DNA of 61,778 nt from Gemmataceae bacterium (GTDB lineage: Bacteria; Planctomycetota; Planctomycetia; Gemmatales; Gemmataceae), in assembly GCA_019636445.1 (NCBI GenBank), contig JAHBXO010000033.1:1-61778 (forward strand). The letters run 5' to 3'. Below, piece by piece: positions 55,201 through 61,778 of this stretch. Under the pieces are notes generated by a model that searched no databases, had not been told where the DNA came from, and saw only the letters and a program-made list of their open reading frames with translations. The number at the start of each line of letters is the position of its first letter. Position 1 is the first letter of the stretch. A program made the translations under genes and the position numbers.

Positions 55201-55746
55201 TCATCCATTCGCCAACTGGCTTTCGACGGCGTGCAACCGATTCTGCACGAGGTTGTAGGCGGCTTTGGCTTCGGCCGGCACGCGACCGCTCCAGACCGCA
55301 AGGTAGACTTGCGAGCGCTCCACGGTACGCCGGCGATGCCCGACGGTCAGTTTCGCGCTGTCCGCCAGGTTGTCGTAGATATCCGCGAGTTTGCATACGC
55401 AGACTTGCCAGCCCGCCGTGAGGAGTTGCTCGCAATAGGCCCGTTCCCGTTCGGCTTCCGGCAAGCGCGTGTCCTTCGTCAGCGCGGCCACCCATCCCGC
55501 CACCGTTCGGCCGAAGTTCGTTTCGAGGTCTTCATAATCCGTCGTGGTATCCTCGATCGTGTCATGCAGCACGGATGCGGCGAGCATTTTCGGCTCGTCG
55601 AATCCAAAGACATGCCGCACGATCATCGCGACGCGATACGCGTGACTGACGTAGGGCGTCTGGCCGTCCTTGCGCACCTGATGGCGGTGCGCCCGGGCCG
55701 CGAATGCGATGGCATCGAAGAGAATCTCGTCGTGATCCGGAGACAT
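55201..55746 (-). CDS. HD-domain hydrolase of the SpoT/MESH1 type (small alarmone hydrolase-like)
   Basis: 181 aa from the ATG at 55746; a longer frame adds a poor N-terminal extension. HD motifs: AARAHRHQVRKDGQTPYVSH, then VLHDTIEDTTTDYEDL (metal-binding His-Asp) and a later CKLADIYDNLAD. These match the (p)ppGpp 3'-pyrophosphohydrolase domain of SpoT and MESH1. There is no synthetase, TGS or ACT domain, so if active it would only degrade alarmones or related nucleotides. Cytoplasmic. Confidence 0.85.
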   Translation of the reverse strand: MSPDHDEILFDAIAFAARAHRHQVRKDGQTPYVSHAYRVAMIVRHVFGFDEPKMLAASVLHDTIEDTTTDYEDLETNFGRTVAGWVAALTKDTRLPEAERERAYCEQLLTAGWQVCVCKLADIYDNLADSAKLTVGHRRRTVERSQVYLAVWSGRVPAEAKAAYNLVQNRLHAVESQLANG

Positions 55747-55842
55747 GGGAGCACCCTGCGGCGGGATCGAACACGAAAGCTTCATCCCCAATCTTATTCG
55801 GAATCCGTAGACAATGCGCGTGGTCTTCTCCCGGAGTTCGTC

Positions 55843-58446
55843 ATGCGATCGTCGTTCGCCACCTTGCTCGCGCTTGCTGCGCCCTTACTCGCCCAAGAAC
55901 CGAAGGTTCCGCCCGCCCCGCCGGCACGCGTCCTGCCCGGCTTGCAACGCGACGGATTCGTGCAACTGCCCAACCTGTGGAAGCTCAAGCCCGCCGGCAC
56001 GCACGTCGACGTCGGCGACTTCCCCGTCAACATTCAGTTTCACCCGACCGGCCAGTTCGCCGCCGTCCTGCACAACGGCTATCGCGAACACGAGATCGTG
56101 ATGCTCAGCCTCGCGCCGAACTCGCGAAAGATCGTCTCGCGCACGATCCTCCCGCAGTCGTTTACAGGCCTCGCGTTCTCGCCCGATGGCCGGCAGGTCT
56201 ACGCCAGCGGCGGCGAGTTCGACCGCGTGCACGTTTGGGACTTCGACAAGGGCCTCCTGCACAACGCCCGCACGATCGGCATCGAACAGGACAAGGGCCG
56301 CATGGTCGCCGGGGGCCTCGCGCTCGACGCCGCCGGACGGGATCTTTTCGTGGCGGCGACCTGGGGCGACGCCGTCATACGCATTCCGCTCGTGAACCCG
56401 GAGAACAAAGTGGTCATCCGCCTGACGGCCGAGGCCACAAAACCCGAGAAGCCGCAAGGCGATCCGCCCAGTCCGGTCGACGGCCGCCGCGAAATCGACG
56501 AAACCGTCGCCGCCGACATGGGCAAGGCGCCGATCAAGAACAATTCGTTCCCGTACACCTGCCTCGTCGAACCGAACGGCAAGCGATTGTTCGTGTCCCT
56601 GTGGGCGAACGCGAAGATCGCCGTCGTCGACCTCGAAACGAACAAGGTCGTCGCCGGCTGGCCCACGGCCGAACACCCGACCGAGATGGCGATTTCGCCC
56701 GACGCCAAGACGCTCTACGTCGCCTGTGCGAATTCCACGAAAGTCAGCGTCTTCGACGTGGCCAGCGGCACCGCGATTCAGACGATTCATTGCGCCCTGT
56801 ACCCGCAGGCACCGAGCGGGAATACGCCGAACAGCCTCTGCCTCACGCCGGACGGCGAAATGCTCTTCGTGGCGAACGCCGACGCGAACAACCTCGCCGT
56901 CTTCAATGTCGCCGACCCGAAGGCCGCCAAGCCGCTCGGTTTCATCCCCACCGGCTGGTATCCGACGAGCGTGCGCTACCACGCGAAGGAGAAGGTCATC
57001 TACGTCGCCAACGGCAAGGGCCGCGCCTCGAAGCCGAACCCCAGCGGTGCCAACCCGGAGAACCCGCGCTCGACCATCGAATACATCGGCTCGCTCTATT
57101 CCGGCACCGTCGGCACGATTCCACTGCCGTCGCCGGCCGAGATGGCGAAGCATTCCCGCACCGCTTTTGAGTGTTCACCTCTACGACCCAACGCCGAGGC
57201 CCGCGCCGACGGCGTCGAAGCCGACAATCCGATCCCCCGCAAGCCCGGCGAGAAGTCCCCGATCAAGCACTGCATCTACATCGTCAAGGAGAACCGCACC
57301 TACGATCAGGTGTTCGGCGACATCAAGGAAGGCAACGGCGAGCCGTCGCTCTGTCTGTTCCCCGATAAGGTGACGCCGAACCACCACAAGCTCGCGAAGG
57401 AGTTCGTGCTGCTGGACAACATCTACGTCGAGGGGGAAGTCTCCGCTGACGGGCACGAGTGGACCATGGGGGCCTACGCCACCGACTTCGTCGAAAAGAT
57501 GTGGCCGCTGAGCTACCGCGGCAGCCCGAAAGGCACCTTCGGCTACCCTTCGGAAGGCCACATGGACGGCATCGCCCGGCCCGCCGGCGGCTATCTCTGG
57601 GACCGCTGCAAGGCCGCCGGCGTCAGTTACCGCATCTACGGCGAATGGATCGAGAACGGCAAGAAGCGACCCGACGGCACCTTCGAAGACGGCCGCGCCA
57701 CCGTCAAGGCGCTCGAAGGACACTTCGACCCGAAATTCCGCGGCTACGACCTCGACTACACCGACGTGAAGCGAGCCGAGCGTTTCATCGAAGAACTGAA
57801 GCGATACGAACGCGACGGCGGATTCCCGCAACTGACGATCCTCCGCCTGCCGAACGACCACACCGCCGGCACGCGCGTCGGCAAGCCGACGCCGACCGCG
57901 ATGGTCGCCGACAACGACCTCGCCCTCGGCATGGTGGTCGAGGCCGTCAGCCAGTCGAAGTTCTGGAAGGAAACGGCGATCTTCGTCATCGAGGACGATG
58001 CCCAGAACGGGCCGGACCACGTGGACGCCCACCGTGTGACGGCGCTCGTGGTCTCACCGTGGACAAAGCGGAAGCATGTTGATTCGACGATGTATTCGAC
58101 GAGCAGCATGCTGCGGACGATGGAATTGATCCTGGGCCTGCAACCGATGAGCCAGTTCGACGCGGCCGCGCGGCCGATGTATCGCTCGTTCACCGCGAAG
58201 GCGGACTTCGCTCCGTACGTCCACGCTCCGGCCGGCACAGACCTGAACGCCGTGAATCAGCCGACCGCCTTCGGGGCGGCGCTGTCCGAAAAGCTGGACC
58301 TCGCGAAGGAGGACCAAGCCGACGACATCCTCTTCAACGAGATCATCTGGAAGTCGGTGCGCGGGGCGAACAGCCGGATGCCCGCACCGGTGCGGGCGGC
58401 GTTCTTCCTGCCCGTGAAGGCGAAGAAATCCGAAGACGCCAAGTAG
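55843..58446 (+). CDS. Exported beta-propeller fused to an AcpA/phospholipase-C-like phosphoesterase
   Basis: 867 aa from the ATG at 55843 (earlier in-frame starts overlap divergent genes). Short signal peptide MRSSFATLLALAAPLLAQ. Residues about 40-440 form a seven-bladed YVTN/lactonase-like propeller (TGLAFSPDGRQVYASGGEFD, PTEMAISPDAKTLYVACANS, NSLCLTPDGEMLFVANADAN). The C-terminal half from KHCIYIVKENRTYDQVFGDI resembles the phosphoesterase family of AcpA and PLC (PF04185), with LLDNIYVEGEVSADGHEW, LRLPNDHTAGT and IFVIEDDAQNGPDHVDAHR as the likely metal-ligand blocks. Probably periplasmic. Substrate unknown. Confidence 0.85.
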   Translation: MRSSFATLLALAAPLLAQEPKVPPAPPARVLPGLQRDGFVQLPNLWKLKPAGTHVDVGDFPVNIQFHPTGQFAAVLHNGYREHEIVMLSLAPNSRKIVSRTILPQSFTGLAFSPDGRQVYASGGEFDRVHVWDFDKGLLHNARTIGIEQDKGRMVAGGLALDAAGRDLFVAATWGDAVIRIPLVNPENKVVIRLTAEATKPEKPQGDPPSPVDGRREIDETVAADMGKAPIKNNSFPYTCLVEPNGKRLFVSLWANAKIAVVDLETNKVVAGWPTAEHPTEMAISPDAKTLYVACANSTKVSVFDVASGTAIQTIHCALYPQAPSGNTPNSLCLTPDGEMLFVANADANNLAVFNVADPKAAKPLGFIPTGWYPTSVRYHAKEKVIYVANGKGRASKPNPSGANPENPRSTIEYIGSLYSGTVGTIPLPSPAEMAKHSRTAFECSPLRPNAEARADGVEADNPIPRKPGEKSPIKHCIYIVKENRTYDQVFGDIKEGNGEPSLCLFPDKVTPNHHKLAKEFVLLDNIYVEGEVSADGHEWTMGAYATDFVEKMWPLSYRGSPKGTFGYPSEGHMDGIARPAGGYLWDRCKAAGVSYRIYGEWIENGKKRPDGTFEDGRATVKALEGHFDPKFRGYDLDYTDVKRAERFIEELKRYERDGGFPQLTILRLPNDHTAGTRVGKPTPTAMVADNDLALGMVVEAVSQSKFWKETAIFVIEDDAQNGPDHVDAHRVTALVVSPWTKRKHVDSTMYSTSSMLRTMELILGLQPMSQFDAAARPMYRSFTAKADFAPYVHAPAGTDLNAVNQPTAFGAALSEKLDLAKEDQADDILFNEIIWKSVRGANSRMPAPVRAAFFLPVKAKKSEDAK

Positions 58447-58866
58447 AGAAGTTCCCGAGTCGATTTAGCAAATTCTTGTTAGCCCGACGCGCCAGCGAGG
58501 CGAGTCTGTTCACCGTAAGATCTCCCTCGCTGGCGCGTCGGGCTAACACAGACCGGGCAATCTGAACCGGCAAACCCCACCCCGATCCGCTGATGATCGG
58601 CACGATAGGAAGCGAGCCAGTCGAAGGTGCCCGACAGGAAATTGAGACGACTCGGAAAAATAGGAAAGATAGGATGACGGCGAATCCGTCTATTCCTTGA
58701 AAATTTTACCGTCCACAAGTGATTGCAAATGTACCGCTTTTGACGACTTTGTCGCATTTTGTCAACTTATCGGTTGAAATGCCGTCGTTAATGGCCAACA
58801 ATGTCCCTCTCCCAAGCCAGTGGTTGGTTTGGGAAGGGATCCCCACGTTCAACAGGAAGACGCAAC
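58447..58866. other. Intergenic region with palindromic repeat; no gene
   Basis: 420 nt. The 5' part holds the dispersed palindrome at 58478-58547. The rest is AT-richer and shows no protein-like frame; a frame starting at 58801 is just an upstream extension of the next gene. TTGACG at 58740-58745 resembles a -35 element, but no convincing -10 follows. Confidence 0.5.
58478..58547. repeat. Second copy of the palindromic intergenic repeat
   Basis: The arms 58478-58500 and 58525-58547 are perfect 23-nt reverse complements, identical to the arms at 27664-27686 and 27712-27734. The 24-nt loop again contains CCGTAAGA. This shows a dispersed family with conserved stem and partly conserved loop. 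Confidence 0.87.
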
Positions 58867-59364
58867 ATGATTTTTTCCTCCACGCTCGCGGTGCTGACGC
58901 TGTCCGGTCTGCTGGGTGCCAATCTCTCGGTCCAACCCGACTGGCAAACCGACTACCGGAAGGCGCTGGCGCTGGCGACCAAGGAACACAAGCCTCTGGC
59001 GGTGTTCATCGTGAAGGGGGAGACGAAGAAGCTCGCAAACCTGTCGACGGAAGTCTCGAAGGAACTCAAGGCGCACTACATCGCGGTGACGATCAACAGC
59101 GCCGACGCCGAAGGCAAGAAACTCGCCCAGGCGTTCGAACTGACCGAAGGCGTCGTCATCAGCGACCGTACCGGCGAGAAGCAGGCGTACCGGATCGAAG
59201 GCAAGACCAACGCCGATGACCTGCCCCAGACCCTCGCCCGCCTCGCGGACCCGAAGCACGTGACCACGACGACCGAAGTCCACGGCGCAGCCGCCCCGGT
59301 GACGGCCGCATCGTTCTTCGCACCGTCGACCTACTGCCCGTCCTGCCAGCAAGGCCGCCGTTGA
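58867..59364 (+). CDS. Exported thioredoxin-fold-like protein
   Basis: 165 aa from the ATG at 58867, with AGGAAGA upstream. Signal peptide MIFSSTLAVLTLSGLLGANL. The mature part resembles a thioredoxin-like domain (WQTDYRKALALATKEHKPLA, VFIVKG, LSKELK-type helix, TEGVVISDRTGEKQAYRIEG). The usual CxxC at the helix start is missing. The only Cys pair is C-terminal (YCPSCQQGRR). A periplasmic structural or redox role is possible. It ends before a good terminator. Confidence 0.75.
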   Translation: MIFSSTLAVLTLSGLLGANLSVQPDWQTDYRKALALATKEHKPLAVFIVKGETKKLANLSTEVSKELKAHYIAVTINSADAEGKKLAQAFELTEGVVISDRTGEKQAYRIEGKTNADDLPQTLARLADPKHVTTTTEVHGAAAPVTAASFFAPSTYCPSCQQGRR

Positions 59365-59384
59365 TCGAACCTCCGATTCAAAGG

Positions 59385-59409
59385 GAACCCCGGCCGAACG
59401 CCGGGGTTC
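59385..59409 (+). terminator. Rho-independent terminator candidate
   Basis: A perfect 10-bp GC-rich stem (GAACCCCGGC / GCCGGGGTTC) with loop CGAAC, followed by TTTCGTT, lies 20 nt after the stop of the exported thioredoxin-like gene and upstream of the DUF58 gene. Confidence 0.65.
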
Positions 59410-59450
59410 TTTCGTTGGAAGGCCGCCGCGCGTTCCGCTAAAGTGAATGC

Positions 59451-60341
59451 ATGGCTCTGCCCTTCGACCCGACGGAACTGGCGCGCTACGGCGGCCTCTC
59501 GCTCGTCGCCCGCAATGTGGTCGAAGGCTTCCTTACCGGCATCCACCGCAGCCCCTTCAAGGGGTTCAGCGTCGAGTTCGCCGAACACCGCCAATATTAC
59601 CCCGGCGACGAGATCCGCCACCTCGATTGGCGGCTGCTCGCCAAGACCGACCGGTATTACATCAAGGAGTACGAAGAGGAGACGAACCTCAAGGCGTTCC
59701 TCGTCGTCGACGCCAGCGGCAGCATGAACTACCGCGGCAAACAGAAGCTGAGCAAGTTCGAATACGCCCAACAGGTGGCCGCTTCGCTGGCTTACCTGAT
59801 GCTCGCGCAACTCGACGCGGTCGGCCTCGTGACCCACGATACCAAAGTCACGAACATCGTTCCGCCCAAGACCAGTTCCAAGCACCTGCTGAACATCCTG
59901 CGGACTCTCGAAGGCGTGAAGCCCGGCGGCGAAACCGCCCTCGCGCCGATCTGGCACAATCTCGCCGGCCAGCACCTCAAACGCCGCGGCATGGTCTTCA
60001 TCCTCTCCGATTGCTTCGACAACGTCGACGACCTCGCCCGCGCAATGCAGCATCTGAAGCACCGGCACCACGACGTGCTGCTTTTCCACATCCTCGCACC
60101 CGAGGAACTGGAGTTCCCGTTCAAGAACCCGACGAAGTTCCGCAGCCTCGAGATCGCCGGCCAGGAGATCGTCGCGGACGCCCGCCGGCTGCGGGAGGAG
60201 TACTTGAAGAACTTCGAGGAGTACCGGTCGAACCTGAAGCGGAAGGCCGACGACCTGGCGATCGACTACGTGATGCTGCGGACCGACGACCCGGTAGACC
60301 GGGCGCTGGGGGCGTATCTGGCGCGGCGGGCGATGAAATAA
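59451..60341 (+). CDS. DUF58 domain-containing protein
   Basis: 296 aa. Family segments are EFAEHRQYYPGDEIRHLDWR and LLAKTDRYYIKEYEEETN (the DUF58 signature), then a VWA-like half with VVDASGSMNYRG (MIDAS-type DxSxS) and VFILSDCFDN. No membrane helix. DUF58 genes usually sit in moxR-DUF58-batA type clusters, and the next gene fits that layout; no moxR is visible upstream. The role, probably in chaperone-like envelope or stress functions, is inferred. Confidence 0.93.
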   Translation: MALPFDPTELARYGGLSLVARNVVEGFLTGIHRSPFKGFSVEFAEHRQYYPGDEIRHLDWRLLAKTDRYYIKEYEEETNLKAFLVVDASGSMNYRGKQKLSKFEYAQQVAASLAYLMLAQLDAVGLVTHDTKVTNIVPPKTSSKHLLNILRTLEGVKPGGETALAPIWHNLAGQHLKRRGMVFILSDCFDNVDDLARAMQHLKHRHHDVLLFHILAPEELEFPFKNPTKFRSLEIAGQEIVADARRLREEYLKNFEEYRSNLKRKADDLAIDYVMLRTDDPVDRALGAYLARRAMK

Positions 60342-60390
60342 CCCGGAGCGCGAGCGACGGGCGTGGCCCGCCCGTCGCTCGCGCTCCGGG
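60342..60390. repeat. 21-bp perfect hairpin between DUF58 and BatA-like genes
   Basis: The arms 60342-60362 and 60370-60390 (core GAGCGCGAGCGACGGGC) are exact reverse complements with a 7-nt loop GTGGCCC. It starts immediately after the DUF58 stop codon. No T-run follows, so it looks like a REP-type element or an mRNA-stabilising hairpin inside the operon rather than a classic terminator. Confidence 0.8.
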
Positions 60391-60424
60391 CTGAGGATTC
60401 GATTAATCACAACTAGATTCCGCT

Positions 60425-61778
60425 ATGTTCAGCCTGCTCAATGTTGCCCTGATTGGCGGATTCCTCGCGGTGGCGATCCCGCCGCTCGTCCACATCTTCA
60501 GCCGGAAGAAGTTCGACGAGATCGACTGGGCCGCGATGCAGTTCCTGCAGGTCAGCAAGAAGACGCGCCGGAAGATCTTCCTCGAACACTTTCTGCTCAT
60601 GCTCGTGCGCATGGCCATCGTGGCCCTCGTGACGCTCGCGCTCTGCTCGCCCACGGTGACGAGTTCGTTCCTCAATCGGTTCTTCGGCACGGGCGGGGGC
60701 GAACGCGATGTCGTCATCCTGATCGACGGCTCCGCCAGCATGGCGTACCAGCACGACGGCGGCACCGCCGCGGAAAAGGCCAAGGCGATCGCCGGACAGG
60801 TGATCGATTCGCTGCGCCCCGGCGACCGCGTGGCGGTCTTTCAAGCCCGGCAGTCGATTGTGCCGCTGTTGGGCAACCTGTCCACCGACCACGCACAGGC
60901 ACGAAACGCGCTGGAATTGCTGACCCCGCCAAAGGGCGGCGTCGACTGGCCGGCGTGCGTGCAGGCCGCGTGGGTCTTCCTCGAGACCGGCCGCAAGGAC
61001 CGGGAAGTCGTCGTCATCCACGACAACCAGCGCTACAGCTGGGCGGACGAGAACACTCTGGCGAAATGGGACCTGCTTGGCGGAAGCGAGCGCAAGCCGG
61101 GACAGGAACGCGACCCCGGCGTCTGGGTGATGAACGCCGCCGCCAACCGGCCGGGGGATCCGCCGAACATGGCGTTGGACCCGATCATCGCCGGGCGCGG
61201 CGTCGCGTCGGCCGGCCGCGAGGTCAAATTCAAATCCGCAATCCGCTTCTACGGCGATGGCGCCAAGTCTGTACCGGGCAAGGTGAAGCTCGAAATCGAC
61301 GGCATCGGCGCCGGCGACATCGCCCTTGCCGGTACGCCCGCCGAAGGCGTCATGCCGATCCAGTTCGCCCACAAGTTCACACCCGGCTCGCACCTCGTCA
61401 CGATCCAACTCGAACCGGACCATTTACCGGACGACAATCGACAGGACTTCGCGCTCGAAGTGCTGCCCGCCGTGCCGATCGTGATCGTGGATGGCGACCC
61501 CCGCGCGGATGCTCAACTGCGCGGCGGCGAATTCCTGCGCGACGCCCTCGCGCCGGCCAAGGATCCCACGCCGGGCTTCCTCGTGCGCGTCGCGCCGCTC
61601 TCCGCGTTCACCGCCGACCTGCTGTACGCCGACGTGAAAGGTCCGGCCACCGCGCCGCGCGCGGTCATCCTCTCCAACGTCGCATTCCTGAACAAACAGC
61701 AGAACGAAGCCATTGAGAAGTTCCTGACCGACGGTGGCGCCGTGCTCGTCGCGCTCGGCGAACGGAGCGACGCGGCCG
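60425..61778 (+). CDS. BatA/VWA-domain membrane protein, 3' end cut by window
   Basis: At least 451 residues with no stop before the window end. It begins MFSLLNVALIGGFLAVAIPP LVHIFSRKK, the BatA N-terminal membrane domain, with a second helix (LMLVRMAIVALVTLALCSP). A VWA domain follows with VVILIDGSASMAYQHDGG (MIDAS), AGQVIDSLRPGDRVAVF and EVVVIHDNQRYSW. After that come beta-rich CARDB-like segments and a region with VIVDGDPRAD. It probably works with the DUF58 protein. The missing C-terminus prevents full classification. Confidence 0.88.
   Translation, partial: MFSLLNVALIGGFLAVAIPPLVHIFSRKKFDEIDWAAMQFLQVSKKTRRKIFLEHFLLMLVRMAIVALVTLALCSPTVTSSFLNRFFGTGGGERDVVILIDGSASMAYQHDGGTAAEKAKAIAGQVIDSLRPGDRVAVFQARQSIVPLLGNLSTDHAQARNALELLTPPKGGVDWPACVQAAWVFLETGRKDREVVVIHDNQRYSWADENTLAKWDLLGGSERKPGQERDPGVWVMNAAANRPGDPPNMALDPIIAGRGVASAGREVKFKSAIRFYGDGAKSVPGKVKLEIDGIGAGDIALAGTPAEGVMPIQFAHKFTPGSHLVTIQLEPDHLPDDNRQDFALEVLPAVPIVIVDGDPRADAQLRGGEFLRDALAPAKDPTPGFLVRVAPLSAFTADLLYADVKGPATAPRAVILSNVAFLNKQQNEAIEKFLTDGGAVLVALGERSDAA

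Noticed and set aside
54457..55842. N-terminal extension of the propeller/phosphoesterase gene
   Set aside because: It runs antisense through the HD-domain and CxxC protein genes; the ATG at 55843 gives a proper signal peptide.

Overview
The window reads as a chromosomal segment of a planctomycete, most likely of the Gemmata group (Gemmataceae). This rests on gene content and is an inference: high GC, planctomycete-type cytochrome/PSD1 proteins and DUF1501 proteins with Tat signals, several secreted proteins sharing an N-terminal LEDR(V/L)TP motif, Ser/Thr kinases with planctomycete N-terminal domains, an ECF sigma factor, and tetrahydromethanopterin (H4MPT) C1 genes (fae, a methylene-H4MPT dehydrogenase, fhcC) in a bacterium. 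No phage, transposase, integrase, rRNA or CRISPR array was seen.

Layout. 1-21.8 kb: a giant secreted protein gene of about 5.8 thousand codons (beta-helix repeats, PKD/Ig-like domains, a long RTX-like Gly/Asp array, a metzincin-type zinc motif, a PPC-like domain, more PKD domains and a second RTX block). It is followed 5 nt later by a family-4 glycosyltransferase, which overlaps a transmembrane Ser/Thr kinase by 4 nt. 21.8-27.6 kb: a PSCyt/DUF1549/DUF1553 gene, its DUF1501 partner, an ECF sigma factor and two unrecognised genes. 27.6-34.9 kb: palindromic repeats, a small exported coiled-coil protein, an AI-2E family permease, and two tandem minus-strand secreted glucose/sorbosone-dehydrogenase-like proteins with FG-GAP repeats. 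35-37.8 kb: fae and the methylene-H4MPT dehydrogenase, convergent with truD. 37.9-45 kb: a lipoprotein, tRNA-Arg(CCG), rsmH, an orphan PSCyt/DUF1549/DUF1553 gene, and thrS with a long insertion. 45-49.6 kb: a MacB/FtsX-type permease, a 35-bp inverted repeat, fhcC overlapping a six-helix membrane protein, an orphan DUF1501 gene and a small DUF1871-like gene. 49.6-58.4 kb: a three-gene NHL-repeat unit, a Tyr/Gly-rich exported protein, a second Ser/Thr kinase, an exported CxxC protein, an HD-family (p)ppGpp-hydrolase-like protein and a beta-propeller/phosphoesterase fusion. 58.4-61.8 kb: another palindromic repeat, an exported thioredoxin-like protein, a DUF58 protein and a BatA/VWA membrane protein cut by the window end.

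How the parts may work together (inference). The giant protein, glycosyltransferase and kinase look like one surface-structure unit: a secreted adhesin or matrix protein, an enzyme that could glycosylate it or its envelope partner, and a sensor kinase. The H4MPT genes supply three steps of formaldehyde oxidation/detoxification (formaldehyde condensation, methylene-H4MPT oxidation, formyl transfer/hydrolysis) from separate loci. DUF58 plus BatA-type VWA is a common pair, usually with a MoxR ATPase, which is not seen here.
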